NCBI GenBank assembly: GCA_009712185.1
Contig: WASQ01000017.1
Span: 1-45,660 of the forward strand
Source of the DNA: Telmatospirillum sp.
Lineage (GTDB): Bacteria > Pseudomonadota > Alphaproteobacteria > Rhodospirillales > Magnetospirillaceae
Direction: 5' to 3'
Length of the DNA stretch: 45,660 nucleotides
This document shows, piece after piece, positions 1-9,280 of this stretch (positions within the stretch are counted from its first letter, which is position 1; each line of letters begins with the position of its first letter). The notes under the pieces were generated by a model, which made no database searches, was not told the DNA's origin, and was given only the letters and a program-made list of their open reading frames with translations. A program made the translations under genes and the position numbers.

Positions 1-775
1 CGGCCTCGACGGTCCCGGCGGCCGTCGGCTTGTAGACCGCGTAGCAGGACAGGCTTTCGGACTGGCCCAGCCCGGGCCGCTCGCCCACCAGCACGACCAA
101 CACCTTGGCGCCCAGCAATTCACCGATCTGGTCCTGGATCTTCACGCGGCCGTAACGGACAAAGAAGGGCGTGCCGACCTTGAGGCCGGCGGTCTCCAGG
201 CCCTTCAGGAGCGGCGGCAGCAGTTCCTCGTAATTGACCAGCAGTGCGTCGGTGGACAGGCCGTCGGAGACGATCACCTGCACGTCCGGCTCAGGGATGC
301 ACCTGGCCCTCAACGTCTCGACGGCCTCGTCGCCGAGGATCCGTCCGAGATCGGGACGGGTCAGATATTCGTCCTTGTTTCTGATCTTCGACTGAACTTC
401 CAGCAGACCCTGCTTCTCCACCCATTCCGAGGGGATGTTCTTCAGGACCGTATCCTTCGACCGCGAGTGATCGGCGAGGAAACGCAGCAGAGTCTGAGTG
501 CGCGGGCGCGGTCCGGCGCGGCCGACGCACACGCGCGCGCGGGTGCTGTTCTGCAGCTCTTCCAGCACGTTTGGCCGGTGCGGGTTCCTGACCCCGATCC
601 ACTTTCTCGCCTCCGGCGAGCCGAGATCCAGCTCGCAGGCCTCCACCTCGCCAGCCGAAGCCCGGGTCTGCGGGGCCTCGCCGGCAGACGCGCCGGATAC
701 AGGGACCCGGGACCCGTCCTGGTCCAGCCTGGCTACGACGCTGCGGACGATTTCCTCAATCTGTTTCTGATCCAT
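1..775 (-). CDS. eutC: Ethanolamine ammonia-lyase small subunit EutC (3' end missing)
   Basis: Small subunit of the adenosylcobalamin-dependent lyase that converts ethanolamine to acetaldehyde and ammonia. About 258 codons are present; the family is near 295 residues, so roughly 40 C-terminal residues lie beyond the left edge. The N-terminus [13 protein letters not shown] is a short amphipathic helix followed by a Pro/Ala/Gly/Ser-rich linker, the layout of an encapsulation peptide. Near the end of the visible part are SDGLSTDAL and VGERPGLG, both characteristic of EutC. The ATG at 775 starts 19 bases after the eutB stop codon. The frame has no stop in the window. Identification is firm. Confidence 0.96.
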   Translation of the reverse strand, partial: MDQKQIEEIVRSVVARLDQDGSRVPVSGASAGEAPQTRASAGEVEACELDLGSPEARKWIGVRNPHRPNVLEELQNSTRARVCVGRAGPRPRTQTLLRFLADHSRSKDTVLKNIPSEWVEKQGLLEVQSKIRNKDEYLTRPDLGRILGDEAVETLRARCIPEPDVQVIVSDGLSTDALLVNYEELLPPLLKGLETAGLKVGTPFFVRYGRVKIQDQIGELLGAKVLVVLVGERPGLGQSESLSCYAVYKPTAAGTVEA

Positions 776-794
776 GGTGATCGACCTTCAATAA

Positions 795-2156
795 TCAAAA
801 GAACACGGACGGATCGCCGGCGCGCTCGGAAAGACGGCCGTTCTTCATCAGCCCCATCGTCTCGAGCCAGCTCTCGAATTCGGGAGCGGGACGCAGATTG
901 AGGAGCTGCCGGATGGTGGCGGTGTCGTGGAAGGCCGAGGTCTGGTAGTTCAGCATGATGTCGTCGGCCACGCCCATGCCGATGATGAAGTTGCAGCCGG
1001 CGGTGGCGAGCAGGATCATCAGGTTTTCGTTCTGGTTCTGGTCGGAATCGGCGTGGTTGGTGTAGCAGCAGTCGCATCCCATGGAGATGCCGCTCAACTT
1101 GCCGGCGAAGTGGTCTTCAAGGCCGGCGCGGATGATCTGCCGGTCGTTGTAGAGATATTCCGGGCCGATGAACCCGACCACGGTATTGACCATGAACGGA
1201 TCGTAATGGCGCGCCAGACCGTAATTGCGGACTTCCATCGTCATCTGGTCGGCGCCGTGGTGGGCGTTCGCCGACAGGGCAGAGCCCTGCCCGGTTTCGA
1301 AATAGAAGAAGTTCTCCCCGGCGATTCGGTTGTACTCGCGTCCCACGGCCTGGGCCTCGTCGAACATGGCGAGATCGACGCCGAACTCTTTCAGGCCCTT
1401 CTCGCTGCCGCAGATGCTCTGGAAGATCAGGCCGCCCGGCGCGCCTCGCCTGATCGCCTCGACCTGGGTGGTGATATGCGCCAGGACGCACCCCTGGGTC
1501 GGAATATCGAATTTATCGATGACCTGCTGGATGGCATCAAGCAGGCGAACGGTGGTCTCGACATCGCCGGTCACCGGGTTGATGCCGATCACCGCGTCGC
1601 CCGCTCCGTAGGACAGGCCCTCATAGAGCTGCGCCATGATGCTCTGGATATCGTCGCGGGTATCGTTCGGTTGCAGACGGCAACTGAAGGTGCCCGGCAG
1701 CCCCATCGTGTTGTTGGCCCTCTTGGACACCGGAATCTTCCTGGCGCCGTAAATGAGGTCGGCGTTCGAGCAGATCTTGGCGACACCCGCGACGACTTCC
1801 GAGGTCAAGCCCTTGCGCAGGAAATTGATGTCGTCAAGCGAGGTCGTGTCGCTGAGGAGATATTCGCGCAGATCCCCGATCGTCCAGCTCTTCACCCGGT
1901 CGTAGGAGGTCTCGTTGACGTCATCCTGGATGAGGCGGGTGACGCAGTCCTCCTCGTAAGGCACAACCGGGTTGTTGCGCAGGTCGGCGACGGTCATTTC
2001 CGACAGGACCTGCTTGGCCGCGACGCGCTCCTGCGCGCTTTGTGCGACAACGCCCGCCAGCACGTCGCCGGAGCGCAACTCGTTGCTCTTGGCCAGGACG
2101 TCCTTGACATCCCTGAACTGGTAGGTCTGACCGAACAGCGTGGTTTTCAACTTCAT
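795..2156 (-). CDS. eutB: Ethanolamine ammonia-lyase large subunit EutB
   Basis: Catalytic TIM-barrel subunit of ethanolamine ammonia-lyase; with EutC it binds adenosylcobalamin and performs the radical deamination inside the microcompartment. The 453-residue length equals that of the enterobacterial protein, and the sequence is recognisable from MKLKTTLFGQTYQF at the start to a typical C-terminus. Blocks such as EDCVTRLIQDD, the Gly-rich YGAGDAVIGINPV and the Cys-rich GISMGCDCCYTNHAD are visible. It follows eutA by 12 bases and precedes eutC by 19, so the three are probably co-transcribed and translated in sequence. No truncation or frame damage is seen. Confidence 0.98.
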   Translation of the reverse strand: MKLKTTLFGQTYQFRDVKDVLAKSNELRSGDVLAGVVAQSAQERVAAKQVLSEMTVADLRNNPVVPYEEDCVTRLIQDDVNETSYDRVKSWTIGDLREYLLSDTTSLDDINFLRKGLTSEVVAGVAKICSNADLIYGARKIPVSKRANNTMGLPGTFSCRLQPNDTRDDIQSIMAQLYEGLSYGAGDAVIGINPVTGDVETTVRLLDAIQQVIDKFDIPTQGCVLAHITTQVEAIRRGAPGGLIFQSICGSEKGLKEFGVDLAMFDEAQAVGREYNRIAGENFFYFETGQGSALSANAHHGADQMTMEVRNYGLARHYDPFMVNTVVGFIGPEYLYNDRQIIRAGLEDHFAGKLSGISMGCDCCYTNHADSDQNQNENLMILLATAGCNFIIGMGVADDIMLNYQTSAFHDTATIRQLLNLRPAPEFESWLETMGLMKNGRLSERAGDPSVFF

Positions 2157-2168
2157 AGCGGCATCCCT

Positions 2169-3581
2169 TCAAGAAGGAAAAGCGAGTGATTTGATCGTGA
2201 CCGGCACGACGGCGCCGCCGAACAGAGGCGTGCCGATATCGACATAGTCGCCGGGACCGGTCCGCACCTCGTCGATCACGGCCAGCGCCCGGGGCGCCAC
2301 ATGCTGGCGCAGGAGCATGCCCAGAGCCTTGCCGAAGTCCTGGGTGGCGATGACGAGCAGGGGGTGCGGGTTGGGATTTTGCGCGGCGAAGCCTTGCAGG
2401 GCCCCGACGCAGAACTGGACCGAGGCATAGGTGACGGGCAGGTCCGGCGGCAGCGCCAGCGCATAAAGGTCCCGCCGGGCGTCGAGGTCCATCTGGACGA
2501 GCGAGCGGGACCAGTTGGCGACGATGTCGCGGTCGTCGCCCGTCGCCGGCGCGACGACCGGGATGTTGCGGATCGGCAGCGTCAGGGTGTCGAGCCAGAT
2601 CGTGCTGCCGGACAGCGACAGCGTGTGGGCCCCGGCGCCGATGACCGTGGCCCGCACGGTCTGCTTCGGAATGCACACCGGCAGCGCCCCGAAGCCGGCG
2701 TTGCGACGGATCGCCCCGGCCAGCAGCGGGCCGATGTCGCCGAAGCGGAAATCGTCTCCGTCGCCGGGATGGGCGAAGCATTCGCCGACGCCGCCCGAGA
2801 TGGTGACGGCCGCCAGCTCACCGCAATCGGGGAGCGGGTCCGTCATCAGGAGTTGCCGACAGAGCGGCGACGGCCGGTTCACGATGACCTCGTGGAGAAG
2901 CTCGGCCATGCGGTCCGCCACCTGGCGGAGCCGCGCGGAGGACAGTTGCGCGGGGTCGGCGAAGGTACCGAACAGGTCCAGGGCGATGCTCCGCCCGGGC
3001 GCATGGACATACGTCACCCGGCCCTGGCGGTCGGTCTCGAACAGCCGTCCGCCGACATTCAGGCAGGCGGAGGAGGCGGTCCGGCCGGCGTCGAACACCA
3101 CATAGTTGGAGGTCCCGCCACCGATGTCGATGTTGAGCACGCGCGACATCCGCTGCTCGGACAGGGCCTGCGCGCCGGACCCGTAGCCGGCAATGACCGA
3201 TTCCAGATGCGGCCCGGCGGTGGCGACGACGAAATCGCCCAGCGTCTGAGCCAGCGAGATCACCGCCGGCCGGGCATTGCGCGTCTTTGCGGTTTCGCCG
3301 GTGATGATGATGGCACCCGAATCGATCGAGTCCGGATCCATGGAGGCCGCGCGATACTGCGCCAGCACCATCTCCTGCAAGTCGTCTTCCCGCAGATGTC
3401 CGTCCTTGTCGACCGGGGTGAACAGCACCGGGCTTTGCCAGACGATGTCGCGCCGGATGAACTCGTAGCGGGGGACCTGCGAGACGGCCGCGCGGTTCAT
3501 CAGCGTCAGGCGCGAAAATATCACCTGTGTCGTCGTCGTTCCGACGTCGATGCCGACGCTGAGGAGTTCGCGCAGGTTCAT
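2169..3581 (-). CDS. eutA: Ethanolamine ammonia-lyase reactivating factor EutA
   Basis: Chaperone-like ATPase that exchanges damaged cobalamin out of the EutBC lyase. The 470 residues match the family length of about 467. The actin/Hsp70-type fold shows as a phosphate-1 motif DVGTTTTQ at residues 12-19 and a second nucleotide loop IDIGGGTSNYVVF near residue 150. The ATG at 3581 overlaps the eutH stop codon by four bases (ATGA), which indicates translational coupling. Position between eutH and eutB is the enterobacterial order. Confidence 0.96.
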   Translation of the reverse strand: MNLRELLSVGIDVGTTTTQVIFSRLTLMNRAAVSQVPRYEFIRRDIVWQSPVLFTPVDKDGHLREDDLQEMVLAQYRAASMDPDSIDSGAIIITGETAKTRNARPAVISLAQTLGDFVVATAGPHLESVIAGYGSGAQALSEQRMSRVLNIDIGGGTSNYVVFDAGRTASSACLNVGGRLFETDRQGRVTYVHAPGRSIALDLFGTFADPAQLSSARLRQVADRMAELLHEVIVNRPSPLCRQLLMTDPLPDCGELAAVTISGGVGECFAHPGDGDDFRFGDIGPLLAGAIRRNAGFGALPVCIPKQTVRATVIGAGAHTLSLSGSTIWLDTLTLPIRNIPVVAPATGDDRDIVANWSRSLVQMDLDARRDLYALALPPDLPVTYASVQFCVGALQGFAAQNPNPHPLLVIATQDFGKALGMLLRQHVAPRALAVIDEVRTGPGDYVDIGTPLFGGAVVPVTIKSLAFPS

Positions 3582-4834
3582 GACAGGGCTTCCTTCCCGT
3601 CCGCCGGCACCGGGGCGGCCTGGCTCTCGGCGATATCCTTGGGCATCAGCAGGATCGCCACGGCGACCGCGGTCACGCCGCCGACCAGCTTGCCGACGAT
3701 CATCGGCAGGATCATCGGGGCCATGACGCCGGCCGTGAAACCGAGATGATCTCCGAAGGTGAAGGCGGCGGAGACCGCGAAGGCGCAGTTGATGACCTTG
3801 CCGCGATTGTCCATGTTCTTCATCATGCCGAACATCGGGATGACGTTCGCCAGGGTGGCGATCATGCCGCCGGTCGCGATCTCGTTCATCTTGAGCGCGG
3901 AACCGGCGCGCATCAGCGGCTTGTCGAACCAGCGGGTCAGCAGCAGCACCATCGGATAGGCGCCCAGAAGCACGATGGCGATGGAGCCGATGGTCTCCAT
4001 GGCGCGCATCACGCCGCCCGGGACGTCACCCTCGACCATGAAGATCGGGTCCATGCCCGGGATGAGCGTCCAGCCCAGGATGCGCTGCACCACCGCGGCG
4101 GCGAGTCCGATCGTGATGAGGGTGACCAGAAGCTTGGCGAAAATCTGGAAGCCGTTGATCATCTTCTGCGGCATCAGTTTCAGGCCGAGACAGATGAGCG
4201 CCGCCAGGATGATGACCGGGATCATGTTGACCAGCAGCATGTTCCAGGTGAAGGGGACGATTTCGCCATTGACCTCGACGCCGGAATACATGGCCGTCGC
4301 GCCGCCGGCGATGGTGCCCAGCGGAATGGTCACGATGCCCGCCAGGATGCCCAGCGCCATGCAGCGGCTGTCCTCCTTCTCGATGATGCCGAGCGCGACG
4401 GGGATGATGAACACGATGGTCGGCCCCATCATGGCGCCCAGCAGCAGGCCGCTATAAAGCATGGCCGCGGTGTCGCCGCCCGCCATCTCCCTCGCCAGGA
4501 AAAAGCCGCCCATGTCGTTGGCGAGAATGCTGCCGGCGAACATGGCGGGGTTCGCCCCGAGGAAATGGTAAACAGGCATGATCACCGGTCCCAGCACCTT
4601 GGCGATCACCGGCGCCAGGGCGATGATGCCCACCATCGCCAGGGCGAGCGATCCCATGGCCGTGAAACCCGCCTCGAACTCGCTGCCGGCACCGGCGATG
4701 CTGCGGCCGACGGCTCCCAGGCCGACCTTGCCGAGAACCCGTTCCGCGCCGCCGAACTGTTCGAAAATTCGATCCAAAGCGCCGATCAGCAGGAAAGTCA
4801 TCATGACGTACATGATGATGTCGTTAATCGCCAT
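3578..4834 (-). CDS. eutH: Ethanolamine permease-type membrane protein EutH
   Basis: Inner-membrane protein assigned to ethanolamine uptake at low substrate concentration. It has 418 residues, close to the usual length of about 408, and is composed largely of hydrophobic helices separated by short polar loops, beginning MAINDIIMYVMMTFLLIGALD. The sequence NDMGGFFLAREMAGG and the Gly/Met-rich helices are typical of EutH. It starts 41 bases after eutG ends and overlaps eutA by four bases. No signal peptide other than the first membrane segment is seen. Confidence 0.95.
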   Translation of the reverse strand: MAINDIIMYVMMTFLLIGALDRIFEQFGGAERVLGKVGLGAVGRSIAGAGSEFEAGFTAMGSLALAMVGIIALAPVIAKVLGPVIMPVYHFLGANPAMFAGSILANDMGGFFLAREMAGGDTAAMLYSGLLLGAMMGPTIVFIIPVALGIIEKEDSRCMALGILAGIVTIPLGTIAGGATAMYSGVEVNGEIVPFTWNMLLVNMIPVIILAALICLGLKLMPQKMINGFQIFAKLLVTLITIGLAAAVVQRILGWTLIPGMDPIFMVEGDVPGGVMRAMETIGSIAIVLLGAYPMVLLLTRWFDKPLMRAGSALKMNEIATGGMIATLANVIPMFGMMKNMDNRGKVINCAFAVSAAFTFGDHLGFTAGVMAPMILPMIVGKLVGGVTAVAVAILLMPKDIAESQAAPVPADGKEALS

Positions 4835-4875
4835 TTTCCTCTCCCCTAGATAAATCGACCCGCATTCATCGACTT

Positions 4876-6084
4876 TTATTGTATGGATCGATATATTGAG
4901 ATTATTTCGTCCTTGGTTACGGTGCGTGGATTTGTCTTTATCGTGATGTCTTCCAACGCCGCATCGGCGAATCCCGGAAAGTCCTCTTCCCGACCGCCGA
5001 ACGCGCCCAACCTCCTGAAAAGACCCACGTCCCTGATGAGGTCCTCCACGGCCGCGATCGCCTCCAGGTCATCGACCGGACGCCCCGTTAGGGCGGAACC
5101 GATATCGGCAAAGGCGCGTTTGCACACCAGGCGGTTGAACCGCATGATCTGCGGCAAAAGGATCGCGTTCGCCAAGCCATGCGGCAGGCGGTATGCCGCC
5201 CCGATCTGATGGGCGCAGGCGTGGCAGAGGCCGAGACCGGCATTGGAGAAGGCCATGCCGGCCATATAGGAGGCGAGCATCATCTGCTCGCGCGCCTCGA
5301 TGTCGTGCCCCTGTCCGACCGCCACCGGCAAGGCCGTGCCGATCATGGTGATCGCACGCAGCGCCATCGCCTCGGTCAGTGGCGAGCCGGCGGCGGACAC
5401 ATAGGCTTCGACCGCGTGGGTGAGGGCGTCAATGCCGGTCGCCGCGGTCACCGGCGCCGGAACGCCCAGCGTCAGACAGGCGTCGATGATGGCGACGTCG
5501 GGCAGCAGCGAGCTGTGCACCATGACGCGCTTGATGTGCTGCCCGGCTTCGATCACCACCGAGACGTTCGTCGCTTCCGAGCCGGTGCCTGATGTGGTCG
5601 GGATCGCGACAAACGGAAGCCGGGGCGCCAGGGACGCGCCGGGAACCAGCGCGGCGAGCGAAATGTCCGGATTGGCCGCCAGCACCGCCACCGCTTTGGC
5701 CGCGTCGAGGACCGAGCCGCCACCCATGCCGAGGATGGCGTCATAGCGGCCGCGCCGGAACTCTTCGACCATCCGCCTGACGTCCGTGTCGACCGGCTCG
5801 CCCGGCGGACAGGCCGACAGGTCGAAGGTGACGCCGTACTGCTTCAAGCTGCGTTCGAGCGCGCTGGTGATGCCGGCCGCGATCAGCGCGCCGTCGACCA
5901 TGACGAAGACACTGCGCAGGCCGCGCTCGGCCAGCACGAGGCCGGTGTTGCCGATGGCGCCGGGGCCGATCAGGGTCGCGGGCGGAACCGAGAATTTCCG
6001 CACCCGGCGCGCGTTCATCATGTCCAGTGCCTGGTAGAGCGCGGCCTGGAGCGTGGCCTCGGGCAGTGGGGTGTCAGGCATCAT
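4876..6084 (-). CDS. eutG: Microcompartment alcohol dehydrogenase EutG
   Basis: Iron-type (family III) alcohol dehydrogenase that reduces acetaldehyde to ethanol and so recycles NADH inside the compartment. The nucleotide-binding stretch GMGGGSVLDAAKAV is at about residues 119-132, followed by TTSGTGSEATN and the metal-binding His cluster in ACAHQIGAAYRLPHGLANA. The N-terminus contains LQAALYQALDMM, an amphipathic helix like the targeting helix of enterobacterial EutG. Translation may begin at the ATG at 6084 or the adjacent one at 6081; both overlap the end of eutJ. Length is 402 residues, normal for the family. Confidence 0.95.
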   Translation of the reverse strand: MMPDTPLPEATLQAALYQALDMMNARRVRKFSVPPATLIGPGAIGNTGLVLAERGLRSVFVMVDGALIAAGITSALERSLKQYGVTFDLSACPPGEPVDTDVRRMVEEFRRGRYDAILGMGGGSVLDAAKAVAVLAANPDISLAALVPGASLAPRLPFVAIPTTSGTGSEATNVSVVIEAGQHIKRVMVHSSLLPDVAIIDACLTLGVPAPVTAATGIDALTHAVEAYVSAAGSPLTEAMALRAITMIGTALPVAVGQGHDIEAREQMMLASYMAGMAFSNAGLGLCHACAHQIGAAYRLPHGLANAILLPQIMRFNRLVCKRAFADIGSALTGRPVDDLEAIAAVEDLIRDVGLFRRLGAFGGREEDFPGFADAALEDITIKTNPRTVTKDEIISIYRSIQ

Positions 6085-6916
6085 TGGCCTCCCGTTCGTT
6101 CAACGCGCTGACGGCGATGGCCAGCGGCGTCATAAAAATGGCGTGTGGCGGCAGATGGACCTCAAGGCGTGCGAAGCGCGCCTTGAACAGGTCCTTGACG
6201 CCGGGCAGCATCGCGGAGCCACCGGCGAGCCACAGCTCGTCGATCTCGTGTCCCTCGATATGCCTGGCGACGATTTCGGCCATCTTGTCGTAGACCGGGC
6301 GCACGATCGGCCAGATCTCCCCGCCACGCCGGCGTTTCATCTGTTCGGCCTCTTCCAGCGCGATGCGCTGGTTGCCCGCCAGGGTGAGGCTGATGTGATG
6401 GCCACCCGTCGCCTCGTCGCCCGAATAGGCCACGCGGCCGTCACGCACGACGGCGATACCCGTGGTTCCGCCGCCGATGTCGACCACCGCCGCCCTGGCG
6501 GGCTTCAGCATGTCGGCGACCGCCGACGGTTCATCGAGAACTCTCGTCACGATCAGTTCGGCCGATTCCAGCACGTTGATTGACAGACGCGGATCGGTTC
6601 CCGGCGGAAAGGAGGTCGCCGCATGGGTGAACCGGCGGCCGAGCTGGCGTTCGAGTGTCGCGAGATGCCGGCGCACGATGCCGACCGCCCCGAAGAAATC
6701 CACCACCACCCCGTCGCGGATCACGTCGGCCCAGTCGAGACAGACGGCGACTGGCCGGCCCGCTCCATCCACCACCACCGACACCACGTCGCAGGTGCCG
6801 AGGTCGATCCCGAGCCACAGGGGGACGTCCGCCGCCGCGCGTGCCGGCTCGCTGTTGCACAGGGCCGCAGCCCGTTGCAAGCGCGCTGTCAGCCAGTCCG
6901 ATCGGGCATGCGCCAT
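6074..6916 (-). CDS. eutJ: Ethanolamine utilization chaperone-like protein EutJ
   Basis: Actin/Hsp70-like ATPase of the eut locus, thought to assist assembly or reactivation; its exact role is unsettled. The 280 residues match the family. A phosphate-binding loop GIDLGTCDVVSVVVD sits near residues 35-49, and the second nucleotide loop VVDIGGGTTGIAVV and the adenosine motif LAGGSAMLPGV are clear. The gene follows eutE across a 76-base gap that contains a perfect inverted repeat and overlaps eutG by 11 bases. EutA, elsewhere in the operon, has the same fold but is longer. Confidence 0.93.
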   Translation of the reverse strand: MAHARSDWLTARLQRAAALCNSEPARAAADVPLWLGIDLGTCDVVSVVVDGAGRPVAVCLDWADVIRDGVVVDFFGAVGIVRRHLATLERQLGRRFTHAATSFPPGTDPRLSINVLESAELIVTRVLDEPSAVADMLKPARAAVVDIGGGTTGIAVVRDGRVAYSGDEATGGHHISLTLAGNQRIALEEAEQMKRRRGGEIWPIVRPVYDKMAEIVARHIEGHEIDELWLAGGSAMLPGVKDLFKARFARLEVHLPPHAIFMTPLAIAVSALNEREANDA

Positions 6917-6936
6917 GTTGGTTCTTCCGCCAGAGG

Positions 6937-6957
6937 GGCCGCTCTCGCGGAGCGGCC
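6937..6957 (-). repeat. Intercistronic inverted repeat between eutE and eutJ
   Basis: Perfect 8-base arms GGCCGCTC (6937-6944) and GAGCGGCC (6950-6957) around a 5-base loop. In the eut mRNA this would form a GC-only hairpin between two cistrons. There is no U-tract, so it is more likely to affect mRNA stability or partial termination than full termination. Function is inferred. Confidence 0.5.
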
Positions 6958-6992
6958 ACGTTTCAAGGACATCGCGACGGGCCTTTCCCCGG

Positions 6993-8423
6993 TCAGACGA
7001 TGCGGAAACCGTCGATCAGCGCGCAGCGCCGCAGGCGCACGAACGTGCGTGCCGAGGTCACACCCTCGCCGGTCGGCGTGGTGATGGACATGCTGGTCCA
7101 CCCTTCGCCGCCAAGGCCAAGGCCGGCGATGCAGGGGCCGTTCTTGACGAAGATGCTCGTGTCGATCGCGTTCGCCATGCGGTCGAGATTGCGCACGTCG
7201 CTGGAATGCATGGCGGCCGTGTGGTGGCAGCCGTTTTCCAGCTTGACCGCCAGCGCGATCGCCTCGTCGACGGTTGCGACGCGGATCAGCGGCAGCACCG
7301 GCATCATCAGCTCGGTAACGGCGAAGGGATGCCGGGCATCCGTCTCGGCGAAGAGCAGCCGGGTTTCCGGTGCCACGCGAAGTCCGATCGCGGCGGCGAT
7401 CTTGGCGGCGTCGCGCCCGACCCAGTCGCGGCTGACGGTGCCCCTGCCATCCTCGCCCACGTCCTTCAACAGCACCGGAAGAAGCTGCGCGGTCTGGTCC
7501 CTGGTCAGCAACACGGCGTTCGCACGCTGCATCTCGGCGATCAGCCTGTCGGCGACGCTGTCGACGACGATCAACACCTTCTCATCGGCGCAGATGATGT
7601 TGTTGTCGAAGGATGCGCCCTGCACGATAGCCTTGGCGGCGCGCGCGATATCGGCGGTTTCGTCGACCACCACCGGCGGGTTGCCGGCGCCGGCCGCCAC
7701 CAGACGCTTGTCGGTATGCTTGCGCGCCGCCTCCACGACGGCCTCGCCGCCCGTCACCACAAGGAGGCGGATACCGGGATATTTGAACAGGCGCTGCGCC
7801 GTCTCGATATTCGGATTGGCGACCGTGACGAGCAGGTTCTCCGGCCCGCCCGCCGCCACGACCGCCTCGTTCAGGACGGTAATGACGCGCTGGGAAACCT
7901 TCCTGGCGGCCGGATGCGGCGCGAAGACCACGCTGTTGCCCGCCGAGATCATGCTGATGGCGTTGTTGATCACCGTGGCCGCCGGATTGGTGGACGGCGT
8001 CACCGACGCAATCACTCCCCAGGGAGCGTTTTCGATCAGCGTCATGCCATGATCGCCGGTGAACACCTCGGGCCGCAGACACTCGACACCGGGAGTGCCG
8101 CGCGCCTGCGCGATGTTCTTGGCGCATTTGTCCTCGACGCGGCCCATGCCGGTCTCCTCAACCGCCAGTTCGGCGAGTTCGCGAGCGTGGCTCTCGCCTG
8201 CCCTGCGCAGCGCCTCGACGACCGTTTTGCGCATCGACACCGCCTTCAGGGCCTTTTGCGCCACGGTCGCCGCCCTGACGGCGTCGTCCAGAGAATCGAA
8301 GACGCCCGCGCCATAGGTTCTGGGAGGCGAGGCCGGCGCAGCGTGAGCCGGCGTGACCGTGGCCTCAGCGGCTATGCTGGCCAGAACCGCGTTGACCACC
8401 TTCTCAATGTCTTTCTGGTCCAT
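6993..8423 (-). CDS. eutE: CoA-acylating acetaldehyde dehydrogenase EutE
   Basis: Oxidises acetaldehyde to acetyl-CoA with NAD+ inside the microcompartment. The catalytic Cys lies in NNIICADEK at about residue 278, in an aldehyde-dehydrogenase fold with a Pro/Gly-rich end containing GLGLGGEGWTS. I chose the ATG at 8423 over an in-frame GTG nine bases upstream because AGAGGAG lies eight bases before this ATG and the enterobacterial protein starts at the equivalent Met. The first 18 residues, MDQKDIEKVVNAVLASIA, form an amphipathic helix followed by an Ala/Pro-rich linker, the layout of an encapsulation peptide; the same pattern starts EutC. Length is 476 residues. Confidence 0.96.
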   Translation of the reverse strand: MDQKDIEKVVNAVLASIAAEATVTPAHAAPASPPRTYGAGVFDSLDDAVRAATVAQKALKAVSMRKTVVEALRRAGESHARELAELAVEETGMGRVEDKCAKNIAQARGTPGVECLRPEVFTGDHGMTLIENAPWGVIASVTPSTNPAATVINNAISMISAGNSVVFAPHPAARKVSQRVITVLNEAVVAAGGPENLLVTVANPNIETAQRLFKYPGIRLLVVTGGEAVVEAARKHTDKRLVAAGAGNPPVVVDETADIARAAKAIVQGASFDNNIICADEKVLIVVDSVADRLIAEMQRANAVLLTRDQTAQLLPVLLKDVGEDGRGTVSRDWVGRDAAKIAAAIGLRVAPETRLLFAETDARHPFAVTELMMPVLPLIRVATVDEAIALAVKLENGCHHTAAMHSSDVRNLDRMANAIDTSIFVKNGPCIAGLGLGGEGWTSMSITTPTGEGVTSARTFVRLRRCALIDGFRIV

Positions 8424-8462
8424 GGAATCCACTCCTCTTGTTCTTCCCGCCGCCCGGAAGAC

Positions 8463-8750
8463 CTATTTGTGAAAAATGACGTCATTTCCGATCATCGCGT
8501 CATCCACGATGCCGATGACGCTGAGATCGACCGGCGAGCCTTCGCTGTTCTGCGCCCGGCGTGCCGAACTGCCGCCGACCACCAGGACCCATTCGCCGTT
8601 ACCCGCGCCGATGCTGTCGGTCGCGACAGCGCATTCGCGGCTCGGCTGCCCGTCGCGGCCGATCATCTCGACCAGCAGCAGCTTGTCGGACTCCAGTCCC
8701 GGGTGGCGCATGGTGCACACGAGATTCCCAATCACCACGGCAAGCCTCAT
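8463..8750 (-). CDS. eutN: Microcompartment vertex protein EutN
   Basis: Pentameric vertex protein of the CcmL/EutN family that caps the corners of the polyhedral shell. The ATG at 8750 is preceded by AAAGGAGA at good spacing and gives 95 residues, the usual length. The sequence starts MRLAVVIGNLVCTMRHPGL and contains VVGGSSARRAQ and PVDLSVIGIVD, both typical of EutN. A longer frame upstream has no family similarity. It lies 40 bases before eutE and 77 after the second eutM. Confidence 0.95.
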   Translation of the reverse strand: MRLAVVIGNLVCTMRHPGLESDKLLLVEMIGRDGQPSRECAVATDSIGAGNGEWVLVVGGSSARRAQNSEGSPVDLSVIGIVDDAMIGNDVIFHK

Positions 8751-8799
8751 GGTCGTCTCTCCTTTGTCGTCGTCAGCCGGGGCGACCCACCGGTCCCCG

Positions 8800-8822
8800 G
8801 GCGCGCGGCGGCGCCACGCGCC
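8800..8822 (-). repeat. Stem-loop downstream of the second eutM
   Basis: Arms GGCGCG (8800-8805) and CGCGCC (8817-8822) enclose a GC-rich loop between the second eutM and eutN. A related GC-rich element follows the first eutM at 9246-9262. Shell-protein cistrons need high output, so a 3' hairpin protecting the mRNA is plausible, but that role is inferred. Confidence 0.4.
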
Positions 8823-8827
8823 GCCCC

Positions 8828-9127
8828 TCAAAAGTCTTCAGAAGGACCTGTCGACGACATCCTGATCGGGAAAACCTCTTCCAGATCGCCGTGCGGGCGC
8901 GGGATGACATGGACAGAAACCAGTTCGCCGATCCGCTGCGCCGCCGCGGCGCCGGCATCGGTCGCCGCCTTGCAGGCCGCGACGTCGCCGCGCACCATCG
9001 CGGTGACCAGGCCGCCGCCGATCTGTTTCACGCCGACCAGCTTCACCCGCGCGGCCTTCACCATGGCGTCCGAAGCCTCGATCAGGGCCACCAGACCCTT
9101 GGTCTCGAGCAATCCCAAAGCTTCCAT
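8828..9127 (-). CDS. eutM: BMC-domain shell protein EutM, second copy
   Basis: Hexameric shell protein with a single BMC domain of 99 residues. Residues 1-88 are identical to the first eutM copy except residue 7 (Leu instead of Ile). The C-terminal tail differs: [11 protein letters not shown] here, KMSDATSLG in the other. The family signature [13 protein letters not shown] and the pore-region [13 protein letters not shown] are intact. EutK sits elsewhere in enterobacterial operons and has an extra C-terminal domain that is absent here, so this is a EutM paralog. It shares its upstream leader with the other copy. Confidence 0.95.
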   Translation of the reverse strand: MEALGLLETKGLVALIEASDAMVKAARVKLVGVKQIGGGLVTAMVRGDVAACKAATDAGAAAAQRIGELVSVHVIPRPHGDLEEVFPIRMSSTGPSEDF

Positions 9128-9245
9128 TGTCTTTTCCTTTCTGGAGTGATCCCGGTCGGGACCGGTTCAAACAGGCAATGTTTCACCGTCCGGGCCGGCG
9201 CGTTTTCCAGCGCCCCCGCTCCTGTCCGGTGGATGACCGATGTCA

Positions 9246-9262
9246 TGGCGCCGGCGGCGCCA
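9246..9262 (-). repeat. Stem-loop downstream of the first eutM
   Basis: Perfect inverted repeat of arms TGGCGCC (9246-9252) and GGCGCCA (9256-9262) with a three-base loop, in the 153-base gap between the two eutM genes. It is the counterpart of the hairpin at 8800-8822. Possible mRNA-stabilising element; function inferred. Confidence 0.45.
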
Positions 9263-9280
9263 CGCGCTGCCGGCGGGCCC

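Noticed and set aside
8828-9127. Second BMC gene as EutK
   Set aside because: EutK has an extra C-terminal domain and a diverged BMC domain; this protein is 99 residues and almost identical to EutM.
6462-9149. A plus-strand open frame of 895 codons antisense to eutJ, eutE and eutN
   Set aside because: It is an artefact of GC-rich codons on the other strand: the minus-strand genes are clear families, and this frame has Arg/His/Asp-rich low-quality sequence and no ribosome-binding site.
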